Assembly: GCF_024763615.1 (NCBI RefSeq)
Contig: NC_077222.1
Span: 111,881,417-111,945,416 of the forward strand
Origin: Phlebotomus papatasi
Lineage: Eukaryota; Arthropoda; Insecta; Diptera; Psychodidae
Direction of reading: 5' to 3'
DNA length: 64,000 nucleotides
Part shown: one piece after another, positions 32,244-45,722 of the stretch
Numbering within the stretch: the stretch's first letter is position 1
Layout: the number at the start of each line of letters is the position of its first letter
The notes under the pieces: model-generated
What the model saw: the letters and a program-made list of their open reading frames with translations, nothing else
Database searches by the model: none
Told to the model about the DNA's origin: nothing
Made by a program: the position numbers and the translations under genes

Positions 32244-35200
32244 TCAGACTAGCGTAGAAAGTTCATGTGGAGAATTAGCTGATGTGACAGTGCTCAAATC
32301 GAGATTTCCGGTGGGCATACCAGGACTCACGGAGCCACTGGCATCTCGACCACCCAGGAGGGCAGCAGTTGCACTAACTTTAGGTGTGGGTGGAGTAGCT
32401 GTAGCAGCCCTGAGCCCATATGATGGCAGGAAGGAGTGATTGAAGCTTGACAGGTGGGACTGATTGAGCGTCACTGGCGTCAAAGGAGTTACCTGGCTGA
32501 TTTGGGATGTATGTGTAAGTGGAGTGTGATTGCTGTGGTTGAGGTGGATGTGATTGCCATTGCTCACGGGTGTCTGATGGCTATGATTGAGAAACTGCAT
32601 CGGCGGCGTGATTGCACTGATGGGTGGTGAGAGGGTAAGATTGAGATTCAGTGGTGCCTGTCTCACGCAGATGGTCTTCTCCTTTTGCCACACAAACACA
32701 TTATGCACCATGGCACCGCCGCAGAAGACAATTCCCACTCCTATTAGGATGCTCGTCACGATTGCAGGAGTCGAGTGGAATTGTGTAAAAGTGTACAAGA
32801 TGATCCCTGAAAGGAAAGATCACGTGCTATTGTTAGTTTTTTCTTTCCCGAAATTCGTGTCTTCCACCTCTGAAAGTGGTTTTATTTATTTTAGAAGGCG
32901 CAGAAGGTCAACATTGGAATTCTTACGTGTATGAATCATCGCTTGAAAAAGGATATGGAATATGACTTGTCCCTAAATTTGTTTCCTCGATTGTGAAAGT
33001 CAAAGAGATGATCAAGTTAGAAACGACTTCACCGTTTCTTCGAATTTACCAGTTCAATCAAACGCTATGAATAATTTAACATATTTTTAAAATGTTATTT
33101 TTATTACAACATGAATGTTTTTACTTAACTCTTTCGTCTCTTTTGGGACTCTGAGTACCCAAAGCAGCATATGAATGTTCTATGAAAAACAATGTTTTTT
33201 AATTATTTAGAACTGATAAAAATCCTATACTTCTGGATTATTTCAAACTATAAGAATGTCCAAATGTAAGATATTTTTTGTAGAACCTCAATTAATTCCT
33301 GAGCTTAGATATTTTTGATTAAAAAATGGTGAAATTAGCTTGCAGCATATGCTGCGGTCCGGAAAGAGTTAATGCGTAATGATTGAAAGTGGTGATTAGA
33401 GAAAATACTAAGACATTTTTTTTCGTTTTTTTAGAAAAATAATTCAAAGCTATGAAAAAATAGTTAATAAAATTTATACGAATTTTGGACGAGTAAAATG
33501 TGTGCGAAAAGTTAGTTTTTAAAAATAATAATGTTTTAGTTTTCATTTTTATGATACAATTTATTTTTTAGGCTTTTATCTGCAATGTAAACACAAAAAG
33601 TTTCCATAAATTTATTCATTTTTGGGATTTTTGGTTTCAAATTTGCGTGCATTATATAATTAGCATATTCTAAAAAGAAAAACCGTATTTCCAATCGCAA
33701 TTTTATTATTTTATTATAATTTTAAATGTATGTTTCTCATTCTTCTTATATAAAAAAAATCCAAAACAAAAATTAATAAAAATTAAGCATGAACAGATTT
33801 CATTTTTCTCTTTATAACTTCTTTCCTTTTGAAATGAATCATGATAAATATTTGAACAAAATATTGCAAATGCAAATTGTTTAATAAAAACAAAACAAAA
33901 AAGTAGAGAAATCTTCAAGGTAAAGCCTTGGCCAAGCAAACTTTCACGCGTTTTCTATTGTGCAAATTTTTTCTTCTGTGTGAACAACAAATTATTAAAA
34001 AAAATTAAACTTCCAACTTCAATTATAGCTTCCAGAAGGTAATTTAAATATCTAGTGATTGCACAAAATTACTCTTTATGGCAGAGAACCAGATCATAGC
34101 AAATTGATTTATCCTGCAACTGTGCAGTTCTCAGTCAATGAGTGTCTCTTCCCTGTTGGTGTGATTTTCGATCACTGACCTGTCCCAATCACTTTCCCAT
34201 GAACATAGACCATCACATGGAGACATGAACAAGACAATTAACAAGGCCATGGTCTCCGCAAAACAAGTTCCATCGTCGTAATTTTACAAAAAGATTACAA
34301 AGAAAGATCCCATGAACTGTGGTAATCGGTTATTATTTAGTGGAAATTAAAAACTCTAATGAATGCCTAAATGAGTTCGTCAAATGTAACGAATCCAGCT
34401 AGAACTATCGCAAAAAGATTTAATTAAGATTACATAAGCAAAATTTACTAAATATTACTTGAAGATTTCTTTTGGATTTGAATAACCACTGAAAATAAAA
34501 TTATAAAATAATCAAAGTCAAATACTAAAAATATTTTTAAAAATATCCACTTATTAATTGCCAAAAATTATGTTTATTCAGCATCACACGAATACAAAAA
34601 GATAGTCGCATGTACAAAAAGTCATTTTCTTTCAAGGAAAGCAATGACGAACAATAACTACTTAAAACTCTGTTTGATCAACATATTCGAGGTCAGCCAA
34701 GATGTTACTGGGTCGGAAATTGTAAATGAGATTATTGCGCCCTTTAAGAAGGTTTTGCGTCTTTAAATCGTGGGAATTTCTTTCAAATACTTCGAAGGAA
34801 ACGAAGGAAGAATCTGAGCATTCTTATACCTGTTTTTATGCCCTCTATAGAATATATTGGTGTGGTGTGTGGATAAGTGACAAAGAAATGCATATATTGT
34901 TATCAGCAGGGTGTTTAAGGTCTGTAAACTGAAAATTGAGCGTGATTTATGATGCATTCCTGCGATAGAGAATGTCTTTTTCCGGCGCTCTTTCCCATCC
35001 CAAAGAATACGATTTCGTAAAGAAATTTACCTGTTAAAAATATGGGAATAGATATGAAAAATCCTCCAACGGCACAAACTCTGCTGACGCTGGACTTTTG
35101 AAGGTATTTGTTGCCACTGAGAAATAAAAAAAAAGGATTAGTTCATATAAACAGAGAGCAATAACATCATTTTTTAACAATAAATTCGTTTGTTTTTAGA

Positions 35201-38200
35201 CACAAAAAAATGACAAGAAAAAAATGGTTCCGCGATCGAACAAAATTAAATCTTGTTGAAGAAATTCAAAACCAAAATCAGAATATTTATTATTATCAGA
35301 ATAAAATATAAAAAATGTATATGCGACAATAATTGTTAATGAAAACAACTACCCTGGATTTTTCGTTCTCTGCATATTTTTGCTTTCCTCTTCCTTGTAG
35401 TTAAATTTTTCATAATTGCAAATGTTGTGTTTTAAGAAAAAATCAGTTTGTCCTTTTTCAGTTTTAGTCACACCTATTGTGATCTGTGATGCTCTGATTT
35501 TTTTTTTTCAAAGAGCTAGGATAGGCCAAGGGAAATGTTTTGAATTGAACATCCCTGATGCTAAAAATGATAAGCCGGCATTTTCGAATCCGGACAATCG
35601 TTCTGCCGTTCGTAATACCAGTAATACCCAATATCTCCGGTTTGGAAAGAGATATCTTCATAAAATTTTTAAACATATATACTCGTACGTCGACGACGGC
35701 GGGACACGGAATTTTTCTCGCATTTTCACGAGACACGTAATTTTTCGCGCATTTTTAGGACCACGGAATTTTCGAGCACACTATTTAGGCACACTATTAT
35801 TTTTTTTGTTAAGTTAGCATAAATGTTATGTAGTTTGAGACTTTCATAGGATGTGAAGTTTGAGTACATATTCTATCAGTGATAGTTTCATAGATAATCG
35901 ACTATAAAATTTTTCAGATACTTTTCTTCTTTTTGAGAGAGAGATAGAGACTTCAAATTTTACATCCATTTAAAATTATTTAACGAAATTTGAATGTTTT
36001 TGAATGTGAAATTTGAATGTATATAAAAATATCGTTTCAGTATGATACATTCCAAATTTGAAGTGAAGGAATGGCACCTCTATATCCTAATATAAGATTA
36101 CAATTGGCTTTATCGTTTTCCTATCGGTTTCTTATACTGACTTATAAACCAAACAGTAAGAGATATCGACTTGCAGTCTACGTCGCTTCACCCCCATGAG
36201 TTTATATAAGATTATTTTACCGTCTCATTTCAATTTTTTTTTGAAAATCTTCATTTACCGATTACCCCTAATCTAAAAGGTTAAACCACTTTACCCGCTA
36301 TTTACGTCGAATGACGTAAAGGACGTAAATATCATACCACTAATTTTTCCCATATGTTTCGTAATTAATTTGGCCCATGGAAATGAATCTGACCTATACA
36401 ACACTTCCATCATCCAAAGTTAATAATTTCCCCTATCTGCTTGCTACACGTCTATAAGTCAACCGGTAGGAAATATAAAATTATTGTTTCCACTGACAGC
36501 TAAAAAGCTTTTAAAATATAGTATTTCGTAATCAATGTGTATTGATATTTGTCATATTTGAATAAACTCTAATTTCTTAAAAGAATTGAATCATGATAAT
36601 TGATGAATTAATTATTGAACTTTTATTGAATCTACCATATACTATACATTAATTTTATGCAATTTTAGAATAATGGGATAATAAGTGAACCAATAATGAA
36701 TTGGGTTAAAATTAGCACATGCTCAATATTAATTAAAAAGCATTCCATGATTTCGAGCATTTTGCGAATTATCCTTCGCCATGGCTTTTTTGCCATGGAA
36801 TCATATTTCACAAATCGAAGCCCAGTGACTTTGTGCTCTTTTTTGTATCTCTGTCTATGGCTTCGATTGATCCACTTCCTGATTCTCTCTTTCCCTAGTC
36901 CGGTAGGTCGGGTAGGTCAATGATTACTTAAAATACTAGAAAGTCAATACAGATTAACTCACCGTCCTGATACTGTGGCTGGGGCTCGTACCAACTTCAC
37001 AGCAAAGAGAAACTGGATGGCACAGACGAGAAGGCAGCAGAGATTGAGGGATAAGGAGAGTGCACAGAGAGCCAGAGTGACATCATAGACAATGGCATAG
37101 TCCTCTGGGGCTGTGGGTCCAGGCGGTGGCAGTGGATCTCGGCCTCCCGGGGAGATTTTCAGCAAGAAAATCAGCGAGAGTAGTGCAAGGAGCAAAGAAA
37201 CTGCCCACGAATATAATAAAATATTTAGAATCATTCATTTCACTATTTTATTTATGGCATGAGGAAATTGATTATTTGACACTTTATGACTAAAAGTTTT
37301 CTAAGCAAAAACCATGTCAAATTGTTTCTCGAGAAACTAATAAGTATACTGGTAATAACAGTATTAAAATTAGATCGTTATTTAAATGACTTGATGTCGC
37401 ATAAGATATTATTTGTGCAGAAATATAAGTGATCTTTGAAGGAATGGAGCTTGCTTTATGGTCTAGCAAAAGAATGTGGTGCTCTTGTTGTAATTGCTGC
37501 ATTCTAAGAAATAGCATATAGTATAGTAGTACTGTAGTACCATCTTTTAAGAGATAATAGAAAATTGAAATAAAGATAGTGAATGTTTCAAGAACCTCAT
37601 TAATGGTTAACAACATGTTTATCAGTTTAATTCTAACAATACCGTAATTATACCTTATAAAATACAACATTTGGTGGAAAAATCTTAAAAAAGTATGCAC
37701 CATGTAATTATAATTGCTGTTTCTAGATAGAGCTGTGTTACAAAATAGTTTTCTCAAAAAAATGCAAAATTATAAAGTTTCTCGAATTCAAAAGAGGTAG
37801 GAAGTTAACATTAAAATAAAAGAGAAAAGAGTCAAGATTTCAATTAATGCCAATATAGTAGCCGTACTCACTATGGCGCTGTTATCTTGTAATATCGTTA
37901 TCTCGTTATCTCGTTATGTTCTCGTAATGTATTTTATAAAGGAAAAATTATAACAAGATAACAGATTACGGAGATTACGAGATAACAACGCCATAGTGAG
38001 TACGGCTAGTGTAAATTCAAAGTTAAAATTTAACAATAAGCCGAGGCACGCATTACAAAAGGTAATTAAATAAATAGTAAAAGTTTCACTGGAATAAGGA
38101 ATATGTTAACTACAATTTAAGGTAGATAATAAAAATTAGAATAAAAAGAATTGAACCCTTCACTCTTTAAAGACCGTTCTACTCTAAATACGATTCTCAT

Positions 38201-38673
38201 TAAATATTTATCAGTTTGTGAACATATAATTAAATATTTAACACGCAGTTGATGCAAAAAGAGTCCTATATTTAAATAATTCGCTCTTACCATTTACGAG
38301 TAATCGTAAAAGCTGTCTTAGTTTGTAATTAACAACAAATCTGTGGATAATTTATCTACAGAGATTGTAATAATTTCCTAAAAGGGAGAGACTCACCGAG
38401 ACAAAGTAAACCTAGGCTTGTAAGAGCTTCTCTCGCTCCGATGCGATCGCGATTGTTGGTGAGGAGATTGTTGGTGGAGGAAACGGATGTCAGGGGTGTG
38501 GTGTTGATCATAGAGGACATCCGTGGGGGTCCTCCATTGGCAAGAAGCTTGGGTGGCCCGGGTCCTGTAGTTGACAGAGCGCTCACATTGAGTGGCTGTG
38601 GTGGGCGACTGCTGGTGATGTTACCACGCGCAGCTCGCGATTGTCCCGCGCCTGGCGGCATGTGCTTCAGCAT
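32244..38673 (-). CDS. Four-pass membrane protein, TMEM221-like
   Basis: Four exons: 38397-38673, 36963-37200, 35031-35116 and 32244-32806. Phases agree throughout and the product is 387 residues. The first ~80 residues are Pro/Ser/Gly-rich and disordered. Four hydrophobic segments follow: ALTSLGLLCLVSLLLALLS; VTLALCALSLSLNLCCLLV; VCAVGGFFISIPIFLTGIIL; and IVTSILIGVGIVFCGGAMVH. Both ends are then probably cytoplasmic. The tail is His/Asn/Thr/Pro-rich (HTPLTHTSQISQVTPLTPVT). The last two segments and the ILYTF...SIL...H..F pattern recall vertebrate TMEM221, but that match is from memory and not certain. Introns are large (1.2-2.2 kb) and MITE-laden. Non-coding first exons farther upstream are possible. 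Confidence 0.75.
32807..35030 (-). other. Intron 3 of the four-pass membrane gene
   Basis: A 2.2-kb AT-rich intron without coding exons. It contains a TTAA-flanked MITE at 33129-33368. A slightly GC-richer patch at about 34080-34280 has no open frame; I cannot say what it is. Confidence 0.5.
33129..33368. mobile_element. piggyBac-type 240-bp MITE (TTAA) in intron
   Basis: TTAA flanks both ends (33125-33128 and 33369-33372). The inverted ends are CTCTTTCGTC on the left and CTCTTTCCGGACC (reverse-complemented) on the right. A palindrome GCAGCATATGCTGC lies just inside the right end. No coding capacity. A related right end, with GGTCTGGAAAGGGTTAA, occurs at about 62355-62449 in the Upf1 intron. 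Confidence 0.65.
35117..36962 (-). other. Intron 2 of the four-pass membrane gene
   Basis: A 1.8-kb intron. It contains weakly repeated words such as GACTTATAAACC and a short palindrome around TTTACGTCGAATGACGTAAA near 36300, but no gene and no clear complete element. Confidence 0.5.
37201..38396 (-). other. Intron 1 of the four-pass membrane gene
   Basis: A 1.2-kb AT-rich intron between the first two coding exons. Apart from one small palindromic MITE (37861-38006), I see nothing recognisable. Confidence 0.5.
37861..38006. mobile_element. 146-bp MITE with TA target duplication
   Basis: The left end is GCCGTACTCACTATGGCGC and the right end, reverse-complemented, is GCCGTACTCACTATGGCGT. The match continues into GTTATCT...GTAAT, giving about 32 bp of inverted repeat at each end. 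TA flanks both sides. The centre is a simple run of TTATCTCG-like words. Confidence 0.75.
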
Positions 38674-39770
38674 ATCTCCCGGAGGCGGTCACCCGCCGAT
38701 GCAACTACCATCTTCTGTCACAGGAGGATGGGGAAAAATACGAGCTGCAGAGCTCTCAGGGGATATCTCTCTTTCTAATCCTAGAAAAGTCTTCAATTAC
38801 AGCGGTGAAGATCTGCAAAGAATCCCAAATAATTGTCAATTAATTCCAGTAATATTTAGTCTCGCGGGAATCCCACGAATTTCTACTGTTTAGCTTGAGG
38901 TCACAGAGTTCAGAAAAATTTTACTCTTTCTCACACAATTAATCACGGGAATTCTTTTCTTCTATCTTTGGCTTTGAGCTTGGGATTGTACTGTGGATTC
39001 TCTTGGGTAGACAAACTGCTGAGTTGCAATACCGTCTGCCATGGTGATTCAAGTTCCCAAACTGGGGAAAAGTGCAGAGGAAGCGAGACATGGGTTCTCC
39101 TGTGGGCTGAAATCCCGCCGTGTGAGCGAGAAAGGAGTCGAAGAGGTAGACAGTTAGCCAAAAAAGGGAAATACAGAGGGAATATTGAAAGCACCTGCTC
39201 TCACAGGGAATGACTCAAAAAAGGAAGGTGCATCAGTAAAGTAACAATTTTATATTATTCACCTGTTCACATCCTCGAGTTTTCTTTTTTTGCAAAGATT
39301 GCCTGAAAATTGGCATGTCGAAGAGGATTGCAGAGTGAAAGTTTTTCCGCATGCATTGTCCACAATTGCACCACCTAAAAGACGTTGCATTGACCCAAAA
39401 AATACCAAAGCAAATGCTTAGTCTTATAAGCACTTCTGGCATCTTCCTCCTGTTTTTCATTGCACGTTGGAGTCCAACAAAGCATGAAAGACACTAAATT
39501 GTGACGACAATTGCATCAACAGCAATTATACTCATGTTTCTCTTCACACAGTGCACGTATACACTGAGAAAAAAGTGTTTTAATCATTTTAGTATTAACC
39601 AAAAGCCTTCGTTAAATTTAAGTTCTATTTCAAATTTATTTTTTTTTATGTTTCGAATTCTTATACAATATACATAATGGATGGCAAATCATTCGAACTT
39701 CGCAGAATGATCGAACTCGGGAATTAAATGATAATATATTGATGATGCTTCAATTGAAATACAATTAAAT

Positions 39771-39840
39771 TTCGAACTCCGATTTGAACCTAGGACCTGC
39801 ATCATAGAACCAGTAGTCTACCACTTAACCCATTGAGTTC
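39771..39840 (-). repeat. tRNA-like fragment, probably SINE head or tRNA pseudogene
   Basis: On the minus strand the stretch starts GAACTCAATGGGTTAAGTGG (box A-like), continues to GGTTCAAATC (box B-like) at tRNA-like spacing, and closes with GAGTTC, which pairs with the initial GAACTC. The anticodon and T stems do not pair well, so a functional tRNA is unlikely. I cannot see a clear tail or target duplication. Confidence 0.3.
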
Positions 39841-41341
39841 CTTATTATTTACCCACTAACTAATTAATTTCCAGCTAAATCGCATAAAATTCTGCGGATA
39901 GATGGAAAGCTGATAAACGCAATCTTTAATTACCACAATCATAAGAAACGTAAAAAACTTAGTTGATACAACAAACTTTGGCTCTCTGTGCTTTATATTG
40001 CAGAAAAATTCACGACTCTGCTTATTTGACTTATTCTTGCCAACATTCTCTCTGGAAAGATTTTCCTAATTGATGCTCATGCGATGAGAATATGGTCAAT
40101 ATTTTCATTCCGAATGGATAGAGAGCTTGAGCATTTTTATCGAAGAATGGCAATTGAAAGAGAAATGTGATAGACAGAAAAGAGGCGTTTAAATAATGTT
40201 CTACGATGCGGAAACCAGACGTGCTCTGGTGATTTCTCAAAAACATGTTCTCTAATGTACAAGAGCGAGAAGGCAGGAAAAAAGTGAAAATAATACGGGA
40301 ATATGTAAGTGCGTGGAAGGAAACCTAATAAAAATTACCTTTTTCGGGGGATCAGAGAGATAGGTAAACAAATGCAAATGCGGAAAATGTAACGAATGCG
40401 TAACGGAAGAGTCTCTGTTGATTTGAGACCTTCATCGTTGAATGGAAGCGTGACAATTTTTCTAATGCAACACTTTTCACCCACACATCCTCCCTCCCCC
40501 AAGACACCTTGAGAACATTTACAAGAATGCCTCATTTTCTCCTCCTGAAGCCACAATGAGACAACAATCTCAATATCCGGTATGTTGTCTTCAGCAGATT
40601 AATTGCACGAGATTGTGTCTCAGCATTCTTAGCACAATTCTTATTATATGCCTCCCACAGGGGAAAAAAATTGCATGTTTGCACACTTCCGCTCAAATGC
40701 CCATTAAATTCCCGGGGGACGATCCACAAGAGCTGGAATGTCTTGGGAGATGTACCTCTCACAAATTACTCTGATGCACTAATTGTTGGGTGAAGGAGAT
40801 GGTTAAGTGGCCAGAGAGAGATGGTGATGGAAAATCTTAATCTCTCCACAATTGCACAAATCCCGTTTAAATCTCATACTTAGGAGTTTTGCACTGATTT
40901 GAAGGGTTCGGAGGGTTTCACAATTTTAAGTGCAAAGTACTATTAAAAATATTATGATGCTTTTTATGGTCGTAATAATGTAACTAATTTTATGGTGTGT
41001 TCATTTAACTGAATTTCTAAATTAAAGCTTCTGAAGAGGGAGTGGCTTAAATTATGATTGGGTTTTCGCAATATTTTTAGGGTCATACATTCGTTCAAAC
41101 TTAAACAAAATTAAAGAATGGTTTATAGCATTTCACAAAATTTTTACGCTTTCTTTTTCCAAAATCATATCATAAATTGAGCTACTGATTAAATTTGATT
41201 TTATGCCAATCAAATTTTTTCGTACAGTTCTGTATAAATTTTAATTAATTTAATTTAATATTTAATAATCAAAACAGATAGCGTCCGCCCTTCTTACATT
41301 GTTTAATTGAAGAAGAAGAAAAAAAGTAAGATAACAATATA

Positions 41342-41556
41342 GGGGAAAGTACTCACACTTCAAACGTTCATACCTTCGAATAATGTAAATTTTCTTTTAG
41401 TTTCCCTTAAGAAACTTACACATTTCTATTAATTATTAGGTGGCTTATCATCAATTGTTGATAATTCCGTGATAATTAAGTGTTAAATCTCTTACGAAAA
41501 AAGAGGAAATTTACATTATTCGAATGCATGAACATTCGAAGGAGAGCACTTTCCCC
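41342..41556. mobile_element. 215-bp MITE, GGGGAAAGTGCTC ends, TA duplication
   Basis: The left end is GGGGAAAGTACTCACACTTC and the right end, reverse-complemented, is GGGGAAAGTGCTCTCCTTCG. Both continue into TTCGAATAATGTAAATTT. TA flanks both ends (41340-41341 and 41557-41558). The element at 50968-51184 has nearly the same length and similar ends. Confidence 0.7.
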
Positions 41557-44500
41557 TACAGAGAAAATACAAAAAATGATAAAAGGAACTGAATAATAAA
41601 TATAAAATAAAAGTTTTTGCCCAGAAAATAAGCAGTTTGGTCAGTAATAACCTATATTGGTCAGGAAGAATAAAAGAAAATGTAATCCTAAATCCATTTA
41701 TAAACTAAATAATTTATGTACTAAAACAATTCAAACATACTTTTTATTAATTTTCTCTTTTCCAAGAACATTTAATTTATTTTTGTTATAATTTTAGAGT
41801 TATCTCCTTTTTATTTACATGTATAGTACCAAAATTACATTTTAATAATTAGTTCAAAAAACAATTCTGCCTAATTGCTGGAGTGGAATGATAACACTAT
41901 GATTTCGATACTATCAAATCGATAGTATCGATAAATCTGTATCTATTTAGAGACTTTTTGTACATTTATTGAACCGTTTTCGAATCATTCTTAAAAAAAT
42001 GTGAGTGTTTATAAATATTTATACATACCATTTACAAAAAGTGCAGCTATCATTTCAATTTTTCAGAATTGAATTGAATTGAGTTATATCACCCCTAAAT
42101 CTACAGTTGGCGTCTAATTTTACCTTGGTTCCCCCCTCTAGTAATTATACCTTTTTGAACTTGATAAATTCAAAAATATTTTTCCCTTTCGTACTCTATA
42201 TAAATAGGCAATGCATAATTGCAAAATTAACTTATTTCAAATAAATTACAAATAAAATGTAATAAAACTAAGCTAAATAATTGTTATTTTTCCATCCTTT
42301 TTAGGGGAGGAATTGACAGATCATTGCAACAATTTTTTCAGTTATGTTTCGGTAAATGCATTTTCATCTTATCTTTATTTTTTATTTTCATCTTATCTTT
42401 AAATTAAACAAGAGGGCTAAATTTTCAATATATATTTTTTTATTATTCATATCTTGCTCGCCTAAAACTTTAAACTTTGAAGAAAGTTCATGAAGGCTAT
42501 GAAGTAAAAATTAAAAAGTCACAGTTCGATTTATTTTTAGAACACTTCACATTTTAAAATTTTCGACTTGTCACATTTTGTCCCATGGGTCCACATTATT
42601 TTAATAAGAAAAATTATTTTTTTTTAAGAACTGTGACCTACAAGAAAAACTTATCATTTTGTATAATTGAAATATAATGAAATATGGTGCTTCATATTTC
42701 ATAAGCTGTAATAGCAATGATACAAAATCTGTTATGAGAGTTTATGCATCACATCATATTCTTTTTTTTTTATCTAAACTAAATACACAATACGCTCTCC
42801 ACGTGTTATCTTTATTTCACCAGAAAAGAAAAGGATTCTTAAAAACAGAAAAAAACGCCTGAAGTAGAAATTCCTCAAAGGATTAAAGATGCACTTGCTG
42901 AGAGTAGGATAATCTTAGAGAAAGCATAAAACATCGTCGCGTGTTAGGCAACTTCTTTGGCGCCTTTTAGTTAGAAAAATATGCTAATCTCCGAGAAACC
43001 CAATTTAAATTTTTTATGGTCGATTTTTCATTGTCTCAATGAGATTCTAAATTAAATTCTCTATTGAAGTAAATCATCGCTAATAGCCTAATTGATGATT
43101 CCACGAAGAATATTTGGAATTAAGGTGATTATCGCCAATTGTGGATGTAATTTAGTGTAAATTCCCGAAGCAAAAACAAAATGTCTTGCGTGGAAATGGA
43201 GTCAGAAGCTGAAAGATTATGAGCTGATTGGCCCCTTTGGATGCTATTCTGCCTTTTTCTGTCTTTTCTTGAGACACGGAAGGCAACGGAAACATGGACT
43301 ATCATGAGAAATTGTTTTACAAAGAAAAATAACATATCTTAGAGATCTCTTTGCTATATATCGTGAAAAAATATTTGATGGGGATTTCTCTTCAATTTCT
43401 AAACGTGAAATGCTTTGGCATATTTTCTCTGAATGATGCATTTTCTGCAAGGTATTGTAGAATCGATGTGTAATACTTTTGGGATGCAAGTGATGGCTCT
43501 TTTTTTGAGTAATCACGCCTGAGATGGAAAGAATCCCGCGTATAAGATTGCAAAAAATATCGCGCGCAAACAACATTCAGCACCTTGAGATGATGGTCTG
43601 AAGGAGAGGGAAGTCATTAAGTGTGTTTGGTATCTTTGACCGGCAGCAAATGCGAGAAGAACGTCTGCAACCGGTTCGTGTTCTAGGTTCTCTGTCCATT
43701 CCACATCTTCCATCTCAGCCATCATTCTCGATGATCATCTTCAAGTCATCAATGTTAACCATCCACAAACATTTTTCTTCAGCTGAATGTATTTGAAAAA
43801 CAAGACGGGAATCATTCTTTCTTATAAGAATTTTTGATAAGAAATTTAAATTGGATCTCTTTGCCCAAGAACTGGTAGTAATCGCAAAAGATCACCGAAC
43901 TCTTTTTCCAAGAAAGAAACATTTATCAAGCATTTGGTGCTTCCGGAACAAATTGCCCGCGAAACTTTTTTGAATTAAAAGTTCTTCCTAAAAGATCGTC
44001 ATCGGTGGACTTTAAAGACATTCCAATGTAGATTTTTGTGGCTTTTTCCCACAAGTAATTTTTAAGGTAATCAACACGGTAAAAGGGGTAATTCGGGGCA
44101 ATCATCTTTCGGATGGACCCTTAATAAAAAATAAATAAATAATAAAAGGGGTAATTGAATTAGCTTAGTAAGGAGAACACAAAAGGAAGTTTCGGTCGAC
44201 CAATCGTTCAAGTTTGAGGAGAAGAACAGTGACAGATATTGACTTGTAGCTTTTAAAAGTTTTTCCACTTCTTGGTTCTCAAATGTATTAGCCAAAAAAA
44301 TCTTTCCTTAATACATTTGCATTTGCAGACCTGATGTTACCTTATGTTTTTTAACTTCAATAATTCTAACATTGAATGGTTTTTTAAGTATAAGCTTCCC
44401 CGTTCATTCTTCAAATCGGATAAAACTAAGGGCCTAAAAAGACTCAGACTAGTCGTCGAGAATATTCGTCGGCAATAAAGATTTATCCCAAACTTCCACA

Positions 44501-45192
44501 CACTGAGATCTTAGAATTATCGATTAGAGGACATTTGCATAAATCTCTTTACCTAATCCTTTACTGCCAAATTTTACAGGCTATATATGCTCGAGATCAA
44601 CTTGAGTCTATTTGGGCCCTAATCCTTTCATGCAATGCTGACAAATCGGGAAGGTTCTTGAAATATATTTCTTAATGGATACAGTAGGAATTTCTTATAT
44701 TGTAAACTAAGACAAATTTATCATTTGGTTTTGCTGGGAATATACAACTGTAGCCAAGCTCTCAATTTGCCCGACCTTTTGGAATTGTGCAGAAAAACAC
44801 GCAAATGGTGCAATTTTGCCCGAATCTAACCACGATGAAACCAAAAGAGAGAGAATTGATCGCACTTACCACACATTCCAGGTGATGATCAGTTGATCTC
44901 CATTTAATAAACCATTGTTACAATTCACTGATGATCTTTTTTCTGGGGGAGTTTTTATTTTCACAGTATAAAAAAAAATCACAAACTGTTGAAGGTGTTT
45001 CAATTGTTGGTGTTTTTTTTTTCTGGGAGGCACAAACACTGTGATCTTTTTGAAAAGAAGCAAAGTTTTAAAGAATTCACTTGATCACTTTTTCTCCTCA
45101 GCTCGTTTCTTGTTATTCTCCTCCTTTTTGGTGTATTTGTTGTGTCTTTGCCAACAGAAGATGGGAGAGACGAGTGATGGGAGAAAAATGAA

Positions 45193-45722
45193 CTAAAAAT
45201 CAGGTACACTTTTGGTCATTTTCCCCTGGACCCGAGAGGATCTCTTGCTGGAATGTCTTTTGCGACTGATGCGTAAACGACTTTTAGTAGTTGTTGTTGA
45301 ACTTGTCACAGAATCTGAAAAAGAAAAATTTTGTGATCAATAGGCAAGAAAATCAAGAGTTGAAGGTTGAAGAAAGACTCTGTAGAAGTGCGATTTGAGG
45401 ACTTCAAGACAGAATAAACACCCACAGAATATTTTGTGATTGAAGATAGAGCATTATTGGATTTATATTTTCTTAACATCCATCGTCATCCTACGGAGGT
45501 TTGTCTGGGAAGATGAAGAATTATTTTGTGAGAATTTAGGGTGGAGGGGGGACGCGCTGTGTGGAAGAATACGCCACGTCCAGAGGAAAACAGGTCTTTT
45601 AGAAGACTGAATCAATTAGTTCATGAGAATTCCTCCTTTTCTTAAGGTATTTTCTACTCACCTTTAGCTATTTCTGCAATTTTAAATGCACTTTTTCTGG
45701 CGCCAAATCCACAATAATCCAT
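45193..45722 (-). CDS. Candidate two-exon basic microprotein (60 aa)
   Basis: Exon 45662-45722 (ATG, 20 codons plus one base) ends at a good donor (AAAG|GTGAGTAG). Exon 45193-45314 follows a strong pyrimidine-rich acceptor (TTTCTTTTTCAG). The join is in frame and gives 60 residues: MDYCGFGARKSAFKIAEIAK, a Ser/Thr run, then a basic Ser-rich tail with RISRKRHSSKRSSR, ending SVPDF. It sits alone in a 10-kb gene desert. I do not recognise it. Both exons are short enough to be open by chance, so only the matching splice signals and phase support it. It may instead be leader exons of a longer transcript. Confidence 0.3.

Noticed and set aside
43513..43725. Minus-strand frame starting MMAEMEDVEWTENLEHEP
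   Set aside because: The composition of the first 35 residues is protein-like, but there is no good donor, no continuing exon and no known domain.
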